The translations under genes and the position numbers were made by a program. 64,000 nucleotides of DNA from JACDAN01 sp963721345 (lineage in GTDB: Bacteria; Actinomycetota; Thermoleophilia; Gaiellales; Gaiellaceae): positions 62,001-126,000 of the forward strand of contig CAVRIT010000001.1 of NCBI GenBank assembly GCA_963721345.1. Reading direction: 5' to 3'. Shown here in pieces: positions 52,911 through 60,227 of this stretch (position 1 is the stretch's first letter; each line of letters starts with the position of its first letter). Under the pieces are notes generated by a model. That model did not search any database. It saw nothing but the letters and a program-made list of their open reading frames with translations, and was not told the DNA's origin.

Positions 52911-53137
52911 TTCACCCGAGACTCGACAAACTCCTGGCCAACGTGCCCGACCGCTACGGCCTCGTCATCGTCGCGGCGAAGCGCGCGCGCCAAATCAACA
53001 ACTACCACCACCAGCTCGGCGAGGGGACCTTCGAGGACTTCCCGCCGCCGCTCGTGGAGTCTCGCTCCAAGAACTACCTCACGATCGCCCTCGAAGAAGT
53101 TGCCGAGGGCAAGATCAAGCACGAGTACAAGAGGTAG
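52907..53137 (+). CDS. rpoZ: RNA polymerase omega subunit
   Basis: A 76-residue omega subunit: VPDRYGLVIVAAKRARQIN is the signature helix, followed by SKNYLTIALEEVAEGKIKHEY. It helps assemble RNA polymerase and contributes to the ppGpp site in proteobacteria. GTG 52907 overlaps the gmk stop by four bases; coaC follows nine bases on. Confidence 0.95.
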   Translation: MIHPRLDKLLANVPDRYGLVIVAAKRARQINNYHHQLGEGTFEDFPPPLVESRSKNYLTIALEEVAEGKIKHEYKR

Positions 53138-53146
53138 GGCGCCCCG

Positions 53147-53647
53147 TTGGCGCGGGTCCTTGTCGGAGTGACCGGCGGGATCGCCGCCTACAAGGCTTGC
53201 GAGCTGGTGCGCCGCCTGGTTCGGGCGGGCCATGAAGTGACCCCGCTGGTGACCACCGGCGCGGAGCGGTTCGTGCGCGCCGAGACCTTCCACGCGCTCG
53301 CGCGCCGCTCCCCGAGCGCCGATCCGTACCCTCACCTGGAATCGGCCGACCTGCTCGTGGTCGCGCCGCTGACGGCCAGCACCCTCGCCAAGCTCGCGGT
53401 GGGCCTCGCCGACAATCTCGTCACCGAGGCGGCGCTCGCGCACGACGGCCCCGTGCTGCTCGCGCCGGCGATGAACACCCGCATGTGGAATCACCCGGCC
53501 ACGCAGGCGAACGTCGAGGTGCTTCGCAGTCGCGGGGTCGAGCTGATCGGGCCGGACGAGGGCGAGCTGGCGGAGGGCGAGCAGGGAATGGGCCGCATGT
53601 CGTCCCCGGAGGCAATCTTCGAGCGCTGCGAGGAGCTCCTGCGGTGA
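53147..53647 (+). CDS. coaC: Phosphopantothenoylcysteine decarboxylase (CoaC), stand-alone
   Basis: A 166-residue flavoprotein matching the N-terminal half of CoaBC: GVTGGIAAYKACELVRRL, the His in YPHLESADLLVVAP (shorter than usual), TASTLAKLA and APAMNTRMWNHPATQ. It decarboxylates phosphopantothenoylcysteine in coenzyme A synthesis. The substrate-flap motif that normally reads ACG...GR is LAEGEQGMGRM, so the conserved Cys is Glu143. The gene ends exactly where coaB starts (GTGA), so a normally fused protein is split here. Starts at TTG 53147. Confidence 0.85.
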   Translation: MARVLVGVTGGIAAYKACELVRRLVRAGHEVTPLVTTGAERFVRAETFHALARRSPSADPYPHLESADLLVVAPLTASTLAKLAVGLADNLVTEAALAHDGPVLLAPAMNTRMWNHPATQANVEVLRSRGVELIGPDEGELAEGEQGMGRMSSPEAIFERCEELLR

Positions 53648-54318
53648 GCGTGCTCGGGGGAAAGACGGTGGTCGTGACGGCCGGCGGGACGCGCGAGCCG
53701 ATCGATGCCGTGCGCTTCATCGGCAACCGCTCGTCGGGCCGAATGGGCGCCGCCATCGCCGAAGAGGCGAGACGGCGTGGGGCGGACGTGACGCTCGTCG
53801 CGGCGAACCTGAGGATCGAGTCTCCATACGGCGTGGAGATCGTCGAAGCGCCGACGGCTGCCGACCTCGCCCGCGAGACACTGTCGCGCGGTGACGCCGA
53901 CGTGGTCGTGATGGCCGCCGCCGTCGCCGACTACCGGCCGTCCGAGGCGATCGAGTCGAAGCGTCCGAAGGACGCCGAGCCCTGGCGCATCGAGCTCGTG
54001 CCGACGGAGGACGTCCTGCGCGCCCTCACCTCGCAGAGCTCGAACGGGCGGGTCGTCGTCGCGTTCGCCGCCGAGACCGGGCCCGACGGGCTGGATCGCG
54101 CCCGCGGCAAGCGCGTCGCGAAATCCGCAGATCTGCTGGTCTACAACGACGTGTCGCGGTCGGACGCCGGATTCGACACGCCGGAGAACGAGGTCGTGCT
54201 GATCTCGGACGACGGCGAGCGCCGCGTCGAGCTCGCGCCGAAGCGGGTGGTCGCTGCAGAGATCCTGGACGAGGTCGAGCGGCTGCTGGAGAGGAGGCAC
54301 GGTGGAGCGTCAGACTGA
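53644..54318 (+). CDS. coaB: Phosphopantothenate-cysteine ligase (CoaB), stand-alone
   Basis: A 224-residue protein matching the C-terminal half of CoaBC: VVVTAGGTREPIDAVRFIGN, RSSGRMGAAIAEEA, VVMAAAVADYRPSE, VELVPTED-type and VYNDVSRSDAGFDTPENEV. It joins 4'-phosphopantothenate and cysteine using CTP. GTG 53644 overlaps the coaC stop. It overlaps the MoxR gene by 17 bases. Confidence 0.9.
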   Translation: MSVLGGKTVVVTAGGTREPIDAVRFIGNRSSGRMGAAIAEEARRRGADVTLVAANLRIESPYGVEIVEAPTAADLARETLSRGDADVVVMAAAVADYRPSEAIESKRPKDAEPWRIELVPTEDVLRALTSQSSNGRVVVAFAAETGPDGLDRARGKRVAKSADLLVYNDVSRSDAGFDTPENEVVLISDDGERRVELAPKRVVAAEILDEVERLLERRHGGASD

Positions 54319-55270
54319 GCCGCGCCCGGTTGCGCCGGACGCATCGGGCGAGACGCTCGACCGCGTCACCCAGAACGTCGCGCGGGTGATCCATGCTCCG
54401 GCGGAGACGCTCCGGCTCGGCGTCATCTGCCTGGTCAGCGAGGGCCACCTGATCATCGAGGACTTCCCCGGGGTCGGGAAGACGATGCTGGCGAAGGCGC
54501 TCGCCCGGTCGATCGACTGCTCGTTCTCCCGGATCCAGTTCACCCCCGACCTGCTGCCCTCAGACGTGACGGGCGTGAACGTCTTCGACCAGCGCACGAA
54601 CGAGTTCGAGTTCCGTCCGGGCCCGGTGTTCGCGAACATCCTGCTCGTCGACGAGATCAACCGCGCGTCGCCGAAGACGCAGGCCGCGCTCCTCGAGTGC
54701 ATGCAGGAGAACCAGGTGACCGTCGACGGCGTGACCTATCCGCTCGGGCGGCCCTTCATGGTGCTTGCGACGCAGAACCCGATCGAGTACGAGGGCACCT
54801 ACCCGCTGCCGGAGGCGCAGCTCGACCGGTTCACGATGCGGCTCGCGATCGGCTACCCGCCGCTCGCCGACGAGGCGCGGATGCTCAGCGAGCAGACGAG
54901 CGAGCCGCCGCTCGAGACGCTCGAGCCGGTCGCCGGCGCCGCGGAGATCACCGCCGTGATCGACGACGCGAAGCGCGTCTACGTCGAGGAGAGCGTGAAC
55001 CGCTACGTCGTCGCGCTCCTCCGTCACACACGCGCGGACGAACGCCTCTACCTCGGCGCCAGCCCCAGGGCCGGGATCGCACTGCTTCGCGTCGCGAAGG
55101 CGCTCGCGCTCGCCGAGGGCCGCGACTACGTCCTGCCGGACGACGTGAAGGCCGTCGCCGCGCCGGTGCTCGCCCACCGCCTGATCCTCGGGCCCGAAGC
55201 CCGGGCCGCAGGCGCTTCTGCGGCGGACCTTGTCGCAGAGGCGGTCGAACACACCCCGGTTCCGGTCTAG
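54302..55270 (+). CDS. MoxR-family AAA+ ATPase
   Basis: A 322-residue MoxR ATPase, a chaperone-like AAA+ protein often acting on metal or substrate insertion. Walker A is in DFPGVGKTMLAKAL, Walker B in ILLVDEINRASPKTQAALLE; sensor 1 NPIEYEGTYPLPEAQLDRF and sensor 2 LYLGASPRAGIALL are present. It begins the usual MoxR-DUF58-transglutaminase trio, which together probably processes an exported or surface protein. Confidence 0.93.
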   Translation: MERQTEPRPVAPDASGETLDRVTQNVARVIHAPAETLRLGVICLVSEGHLIIEDFPGVGKTMLAKALARSIDCSFSRIQFTPDLLPSDVTGVNVFDQRTNEFEFRPGPVFANILLVDEINRASPKTQAALLECMQENQVTVDGVTYPLGRPFMVLATQNPIEYEGTYPLPEAQLDRFTMRLAIGYPPLADEARMLSEQTSEPPLETLEPVAGAAEITAVIDDAKRVYVEESVNRYVVALLRHTRADERLYLGASPRAGIALLRVAKALALAEGRDYVLPDDVKAVAAPVLAHRLILGPEARAAGASAADLVAEAVEHTPVPV

Positions 55271-55281
55271 GGGCACTGCCG

Positions 55282-56496
55282 ATGACGGCTCGTGGCCGCT
55301 TGACGCTCGCCTTAGGCGCCGGCACCTACGTCTGCGCCTGGGCGTTCGGCGCGCACTCGCTCTACGCGGCGGCGGTGGGCCTCATCCTCGCTGTCGGCGT
55401 CGCGCTCCTCTGGACGCGCGCGTTCGCGCGGCCGTTCCGGCTCCACCGGCGGATCGACCGCGAGAGCCCGGTCGAGGGGGACGACATTGCCATGTCGATC
55501 GAGCTGGAGACGGGCGGCGGCCTTCTTCCCGGCAGCGTGCTCCTCTACGACGTCGCCGCGGGCCTCGGCGAGCGCGAGCTGAGAGTCCCGCGCGACGGCG
55601 ACCGGCTGCGGACCACCTACCGGATCAACGGCGTCCCGAGAGGGCGTTACCGCTTCGAGGGCGCCGAAGTCTCTGTCGAGGACCCGTTCGGGCTCGCCCG
55701 GCGCGACAACGTCCTGCCGGACACCGGCACGCTGCTCGTCTACCCGCGCCTGGCCGAAGTTGCGTCGCTCTTCTCCGAGCGGGGCCTCCGGGCCCACGGC
55801 GCAGGCCGGATCCTGCTGCGGCGACCGGCGGGCTTCGAGCTCCACAGTGTCCGCGAGTACCACGACGGGGAGTCGCTCCGACGCGTTCACTGGCCGTCGA
55901 CGGCACGCCGCCAACAGCTGATGGTGAAGGAGCTCGAGGACGCTCCGCGCGACGAGGTCGTCATCGTGGTGGATGCGCAGACGGGCTTCGGCGCCGGGAC
56001 GCCTCCGGAGTCGAGCTTCGACGCGCAGGTGCGCGCGGCGGGATCGATCCTCTGGACGCACGCGCGGCGCGGGCGCCATGCCCGGCTCCTGGTGACGGAC
56101 AGCGCGGGCGAGTCGGTCTCGATCCGTTCGTACGAGCGCGACTGGCCGCGCGCGCTGGAGGCGCTCGCTGCGGCGTCGCAGGACGGCAAGCGGCCGCTGG
56201 AGGCGTTTCTCGGGGACGAGGCCGGCGGTGTCGCGCGGGCGAGTGACATCGCGGTCGTCACCGCGGCGCTGCGGCCGCCGCTCGTCGACGCGCTGATCGG
56301 GCGCGCCGTGAACCGTCAGCGCGTTTCCGTCGTCTACATCGATCTCCCCACCTTTGCGGCGCGGGAACGCGGAACCGTGGGGCTGGACGCCGCGATCCTC
56401 AGGCTCGAGGGAGCCGGCATCGCCGTCGCGCGCCTACGGCGTGGCGACGATCTCTCAGGGGTGCTCTCGGCCACGCTGGAAGGTGCGGTTGGCTAG
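55282..56496 (+). CDS. DUF58 domain membrane protein
   Basis: A 404-residue protein with two N-terminal membrane helices (LALGAGTYVCAWAFGA, LYAAAVGLILAVGVALLW), a beta-rich domain, and the DUF58 signature HSVREYHDGESLRRVHWPSTAR followed by a vWA-like fold (DEVVIVVDAQTGFG). It is the standard partner of MoxR. ATG 55282 follows the MoxR stop by 11 bases; the end overlaps the transglutaminase start by 14 bases. Confidence 0.9.
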   Translation: MTARGRLTLALGAGTYVCAWAFGAHSLYAAAVGLILAVGVALLWTRAFARPFRLHRRIDRESPVEGDDIAMSIELETGGGLLPGSVLLYDVAAGLGERELRVPRDGDRLRTTYRINGVPRGRYRFEGAEVSVEDPFGLARRDNVLPDTGTLLVYPRLAEVASLFSERGLRAHGAGRILLRRPAGFELHSVREYHDGESLRRVHWPSTARRQQLMVKELEDAPRDEVVIVVDAQTGFGAGTPPESSFDAQVRAAGSILWTHARRGRHARLLVTDSAGESVSIRSYERDWPRALEALAAASQDGKRPLEAFLGDEAGGVARASDIAVVTAALRPPLVDALIGRAVNRQRVSVVYIDLPTFAARERGTVGLDAAILRLEGAGIAVARLRRGDDLSGVLSATLEGAVG

Positions 56497-58726
56497 GACC
56501 GCCCTCCTTTCGCTGTTGCCCGCGGCCCTCATCGCGACGGGCTGGCGGCAGCTCGAGTGGCCCGCGGAAGGGCGCGCACTCGCGCTGGCCGCGCTCCTGG
56601 CGATCGCCGTGGCGCTCGTGCCTCGCCGCCGGTTCCGCCTGCTCGCCGCCGGTGTCGCGCTACTGGCCGTGCTGCACGTGGCGTTCGGCCTCCGGCCGGT
56701 CCGCGGCGTGTTCTCGGAGTTCACGAACGGCGTCCTCGACTACTACGACGTGACGGTGCCGTTCGATCCGGGCGACCACCCCAGGATGCACGGCGTCCTG
56801 CTCCTCGCAGTGTTCGCCTTCACCCTGGGCGCGGCCTTGGCGATCGCGGCACGGCGGCCGATCCTCGCCGCGGCGTTGACGTTTGCCGGCGCAGCCTGGC
56901 CCGTCACGCTCATTCGCGACGCTCCGACGGCAGCCCGAGGAGCGCTCCTCCTCGTCGCTGCGCTGATCCTGCTCGCCGCCCTTCGGCCCGGCTCGCGACA
57001 TGCCGCGGGCCAGACGGCCGCGGTCGGGGCGGGGGTCGTCCTCGCTGCGCTGATCGCGGTGAGCACGCCGGCCGTCGCAAAGGGCGGCTTCCTCGCCTGG
57101 GAGCGGTGGGAGCCGTATACCCGGGCGCAGAAGCCGGTCGGCGTCTCGTACGTGTGGGACTCGAACTACCGGGCGATCAGCTTCCCGAAACGCTCGACGA
57201 CGGTTCTGACGATCAAGGCGCCGCCCCGAGCGCCCTACTGGCGGGCCACGACGCTCGACGTCTTCGTCGGCGACCACTGGCGCCAGGACGCGCTGAACAT
57301 CCAACCGGTCGATATCAGCGGCCGCGACGCGCTGCTCGAGGAGCCACTCGTCCCGGCGGGAGCGTGGAACACTCGCAACTGGTTCCACCAAGAAGTGACC
57401 GTCAGGGCACTCCGCGACACGCATCTCGTCGGAGCGACGGTCCCGGTCGCCTTCGAGCGCGGGGCGGGCAGCAGCTACTCGCCCGGGGTCGCATACGTCG
57501 GCGAGCTCGAGCGCGACCAACGCTACGAGGTCTGGAGCTACGTTCGCCGGCCGACTCCGCGCGACCTGGTCCGTACCGGTGCGGCGTATCCGTCCTCGAT
57601 CCCGACGGCTACGTGTTCCTCGAGACTCCGTCGGGGTTCGTGCCTGCTTTCGGCGTGCTCCGATCGGGACGCGGCTGATGCGCGAGCTTGTTCGGCGCGT
57701 GGCTTCGGCGACCAGCGCTACCGGCGTCTCCACGACGTCGCCCTGCGCGTCACCGGCCGGCCGACGAACCCGTACGCCGCTGTGATCGCCCTGGAGGCGT
57801 GGTTCCGGTCGGGCAACTTCGTCTACGACGAGACGCCGCCCGCGTGGGGCGGGCTTCCGCCGCTCGTCGCGTTCGTCGACCGGGACCGCCGCGGCTACTG
57901 CCAGCACTTCGCGGGAGCCATGGCGCTCATGCTGCGGTACCTCGGGATTCCCGCACGCGTGGGAGCCGGCTTCACGACCGGGCGCTACAACATCGACCGG
58001 CGCGAGTACACGGTCTCCGACACCAACGCCCATACCTGGGTGGAGGTCTGGTTTCCGCGCTACGGCTGGCTGCCGTTCGACCCGACGCCCGGCCGTGGTC
58101 GTCTGCTGAGCCCGTACACGTCGTCCTCCGCGCTCTTCGACGCCGGCGCCGCGACGCGTGCGCTGGCCGGGGTCGGAGCCGCGGCGTTGGGGCTGCAGGC
58201 GCTGCGCGAGCGGCTGGAGCAAGCCGAGAGCGGGCAAGACGGGAACGCCGGCGACGGCGAGTCGGCCGGCGCCCAGGCCGGGCGTGCGAGCGGCGACTCC
58301 GACGGGGGCCCGAACACGGTCGTCCTGATCCTGCTCGTCGCGGCCGTCGCCGTCGCCGGGCTGTGGCTCCTGAAGACGGTCCGACGCCGCGCGCGCTACC
58401 TGACGCGCGATCCGCGCCGGCTCGCGGGGGCGCTTCGCCTCGATCTCGTGGACTACCTCGTCGACCAGCGTCTCCCGGTCTCGGCGAGTGCGACGCCGGT
58501 CGAGGTGGGGGAGGAGGTCGAGCGCTCGCTCGGGATCGGCGCGTTCCGGTTCGCGGAGGCGCTCGGCGAGGCGCGCTACGGCCGCGGGGAGGACGCGGAC
58601 GCCGCGGTGACGCGGGCGCGGCGAGAGCTGCGAGGGATCCGTCGAGGCCTCAGGCGGCGCCTCGGGGCGGGGGAACGTCTGCGGGGCCTCCTGTCGCTCC
58701 GGTCACTCGGCCTCGGAGCTCGATGA
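56483..58726 (+). CDS. Membrane transglutaminase-like protein, local frameshifts 57590-57710
   Basis: About 747 residues: four to six N-terminal membrane helices (DUF3488-type), an outside domain, a transglutaminase core (Cys in RRGYCQHFAGAMALMLRYLG, His in TNAHTWVEVWFPRYGW, Asp in PFDPTPG), a C-terminal helix (VVLILLVAAVAVAGLWLL) and a cytosolic tail. Between 57590 and 57710 the reading frame gives a low-complexity stretch, whereas VLDPDGYVFLETPSGFVPAF and then LMRELVRRV appear in the other two frames. Several indels that cancel out explain this. GTG 56483 is the likely start. Third member of the MoxR/DUF58 trio. Confidence 0.85.
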   Translation: MRLARTALLSLLPAALIATGWRQLEWPAEGRALALAALLAIAVALVPRRRFRLLAAGVALLAVLHVAFGLRPVRGVFSEFTNGVLDYYDVTVPFDPGDHPRMHGVLLLAVFAFTLGAALAIAARRPILAAALTFAGAAWPVTLIRDAPTAARGALLLVAALILLAALRPGSRHAAGQTAAVGAGVVLAALIAVSTPAVAKGGFLAWERWEPYTRAQKPVGVSYVWDSNYRAISFPKRSTTVLTIKAPPRAPYWRATTLDVFVGDHWRQDALNIQPVDISGRDALLEEPLVPAGAWNTRNWFHQEVTVRALRDTHLVGATVPVAFERGAGSSYSPGVAYVGELERDQRYEVWSYVRRPTPRDLVRTGAAYPSSIPTATCSSRLRRGSCLLSACSDRDAADARACSARGFGDQRYRRLHDVALRVTGRPTNPYAAVIALEAWFRSGNFVYDETPPAWGGLPPLVAFVDRDRRGYCQHFAGAMALMLRYLGIPARVGAGFTTGRYNIDRREYTVSDTNAHTWVEVWFPRYGWLPFDPTPGRGRLLSPYTSSSALFDAGAATRALAGVGAAALGLQALRERLEQAESGQDGNAGDGESAGAQAGRASGDSDGGPNTVVLILLVAAVAVAGLWLLKTVRRRARYLTRDPRRLAGALRLDLVDYLVDQRLPVSASATPVEVGEEVERSLGIGAFRFAEALGEARYGRGEDADAAVTRARRELRGIRRGLRRRLGAGERLRGLLSLRSLGLGAR

Positions 58727-58747
58727 CGCTACCGTGAGAACACGACG

Positions 58748-59098
58748 ATGAGCGACACCTACGAGCTCTTTCAGCAGGGACGCGCACACCTCCGGAAGGG
58801 GAGGGCGGCGCAGGCAACCGTTGCGCTCGAGAAGGCGAAGCGGCGCGAGCCGGACAAGGCGTCCATCCGCGAGGCGCTCGGCATCGCCTACTTCCGCATC
58901 CAGCGCTGGGAGGAGGCCGAGCGCGAGTTCCGCGCGATGCTCGAGCTCTCGCCGACCGACGACTACGCGCACTACGCGCTGGCCCGCTCGCTGGAAAAGC
59001 TCGGGCGCGAAGCCGAGGCGAACGGCCACTACAAGCTCGCGAGCTCGCTGAAGCCGGGCACGGACCAGTACGACGAGCGAATCAAGGACCTGAGCTAG
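58748..59098 (+). CDS. Tetratricopeptide-repeat protein
   Basis: A 116-residue protein of about three TPR units: YELFQQGRAHLRKGRAAQAT, ALGIAYFRIQRWEEAEREF and ALARSLEKLGREAEANGHY. It would be a soluble protein-protein adaptor. It lies between the transglutaminase gene and dtd, and its stop is four bases before dtd, so it may be part of that transcript. Partner unknown. Confidence 0.85.
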   Translation: MSDTYELFQQGRAHLRKGRAAQATVALEKAKRREPDKASIREALGIAYFRIQRWEEAEREFRAMLELSPTDDYAHYALARSLEKLGREAEANGHYKLASSLKPGTDQYDERIKDLS

Positions 59099-59101
59099 CG
59101 G

Positions 59102-59542
59102 GTGCGGGCCGTCGTCCAGCGCGTCGCGTCGGCGCGCGTGCTCGTGGACGGGGAAGTCGTCGGCGAGATCGGGCAAGGACTTTGCGTTCTGCTCGGCGTC
59201 GCCCGAGGTGACGGACCCGATCAGGCGGAGCGGCTCGCCGGCCGCGTGGCGCGGCTTCGGATCTTCGAGAACGACGAAGGGCGTTTCGACCGCTCCCTGC
59301 TCGACACAGGCGGCGCGGTGCTCGCCGTCAGCCAGTTCACGCTGATCGCCGATACCGCGAAGGGCAACCGCCCGAGCTTCACGGACGCGGCGCCGCCGGA
59401 AGAGGCCAAGCCGGTCTACGAGCGCTTCTGCGCGGCACTCGGCGAGCTGGGCATCGAGGTAGCCACGGGCCGCTTCGGCGCTCGAATGGCAGTCGAGCTG
59501 GTCAACGACGGCCCAGTCACGATCGTGCTGGACACCAGCTGA
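59102..59542 (+). CDS. dtd: D-aminoacyl-tRNA deacylase
   Basis: A 146-residue DTD that removes D-amino acids (and glycine from tRNA-Ala) from tRNAs. Signature motifs: VVQRVASARVLVDG, VLAVSQFTLIADTAKGNRPSF (SQFT active-site strand) and the cross-subunit motif near VELVNDGPVTIVLDT. Length is normal. GTG 59102 is four bases after the TPR gene stop. Confidence 0.95.
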   Translation: MRAVVQRVASARVLVDGEVVGEIGQGLCVLLGVARGDGPDQAERLAGRVARLRIFENDEGRFDRSLLDTGGAVLAVSQFTLIADTAKGNRPSFTDAAPPEEAKPVYERFCAALGELGIEVATGRFGARMAVELVNDGPVTIVLDTS

Positions 59543-59556
59543 GAGACCAGATCGCC

Positions 59557-59581
59557 GCGAAACGGGCTTGGCCCGTTTCGC
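59557..59581. terminator. Perfect 11-bp hairpin after dtd
   Basis: GCGAAACGGGC (59557-59567) pairs with GCCCGTTTCGC (59571-59581) around TTG, 15 bases past the dtd stop. Likely terminator of the dtd transcript. Confidence 0.6.
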
Positions 59582-59660
59582 CGCCCAGGCCCCTAGAAAA
59601 GGAAGCGAGCTCCGGCTCTGGGCCACGCGCCGGCGAAGCCGGTGCCTGGCTTCAACACCA

Positions 59661-59688
59661 TCGCCGAAAGTCGTGAGACTTTCGGCGA
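59661..59688. repeat. Perfect 12-bp inverted repeat upstream of rimP
   Basis: TCGCCGAAAGTC (59661-59672) pairs with GACTTTCGGCGA (59677-59688) around GTGA. It lies in the 220-base gap between dtd and rimP, a possible second terminator or part of the rimP leader. Confidence 0.5.
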
Positions 59689-59736
59689 AACAGGAGCCGT
59701 TGCTATCCTGCAGATCACCACATTTCAGGCTTTTTG

Positions 59737-59763
59737 AAATGGGCGCGCGGCGCCCATTTTTTG
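59737..59763 (+). promoter_or_regulatory. Attenuator-like hairpin in the rimP leader
   Basis: AAATGGGCGC (59737-59746) pairs with GCGCCCATTT (59750-59759) around GCG and is followed by TTT, an intrinsic-terminator form placed directly before the rimP ribosome-binding site (GAGGAG). It resembles rimP-leader structures seen before rimP-nusA-infB in other bacteria. A TATCCT -10-like box at 59704-59709 would put the hairpin inside the transcript. Confidence 0.6.
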
Positions 59764-60227
59764 TGAGGAGAACGGTTCTGGCGAACGTCCACGACAAGGA
59801 GAAGACGCTGTTCCGGGAGATCGCACCGCAGGTCGAACAGGCGATTCCGAGCGTCGAGGTGCTGGCACTCGAGCTGACCGGGCCCGAGCGCTTCACCGTG
59901 TTCATCGACCATCCGCAGGGCGTCGATCACGCGCTCTGCGCACGGGTGACCGACGTGCTGCGGCCCTATCTCCGCCAGTACACCGTGGACGTGTCCTCTC
60001 CGGGCCTGGAGCGCCCGCTGCGCACGCCTGCTCACTTCGAGCGGGCGGTCGGCCGGCAGGTCGCGCTCCGGACATCGGAGGACGTCGAGGGACGCAAGCG
60101 CTTCAAAGGTGAGCTCGTCGGCACGAGCCCGGGCGGGGTCCGGGTCTCGACCGACGGCGACGAGTACGAGATCCCGTACGACTCGATCGTCCGGGGCAAT
60201 CTGATCCAAAGAGAGGGTGTGACATGA
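59763..60227 (+). CDS. rimP: Ribosome maturation factor RimP
   Basis: About 154 residues. RimP helps assemble the 30S subunit. LALELTGPERFTVFIDHPQGV, LRQYTVDVSSPGLERPLRTPAHF and the C-terminal SH3-like part (FKGELVGTSPGGVRV, YEIPYDSIVRGNLI) are typical. The start is uncertain: GTG 59763 is in frame, but the GAGGAG ribosome-binding site at 59765-59770 points to CTG 59778. It overlaps nusA by four bases. Confidence 0.92.
   Translation: MRRTVLANVHDKEKTLFREIAPQVEQAIPSVEVLALELTGPERFTVFIDHPQGVDHALCARVTDVLRPYLRQYTVDVSSPGLERPLRTPAHFERAVGRQVALRTSEDVEGRKRFKGELVGTSPGGVRVSTDGDEYEIPYDSIVRGNLIQREGVT

Noticed and set aside
54697..55281. Long extension upstream of the DUF58 protein
   Set aside because: It runs through the MoxR gene in another frame. 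The real DUF58 start is ATG 55282 with two proper membrane helices after it.
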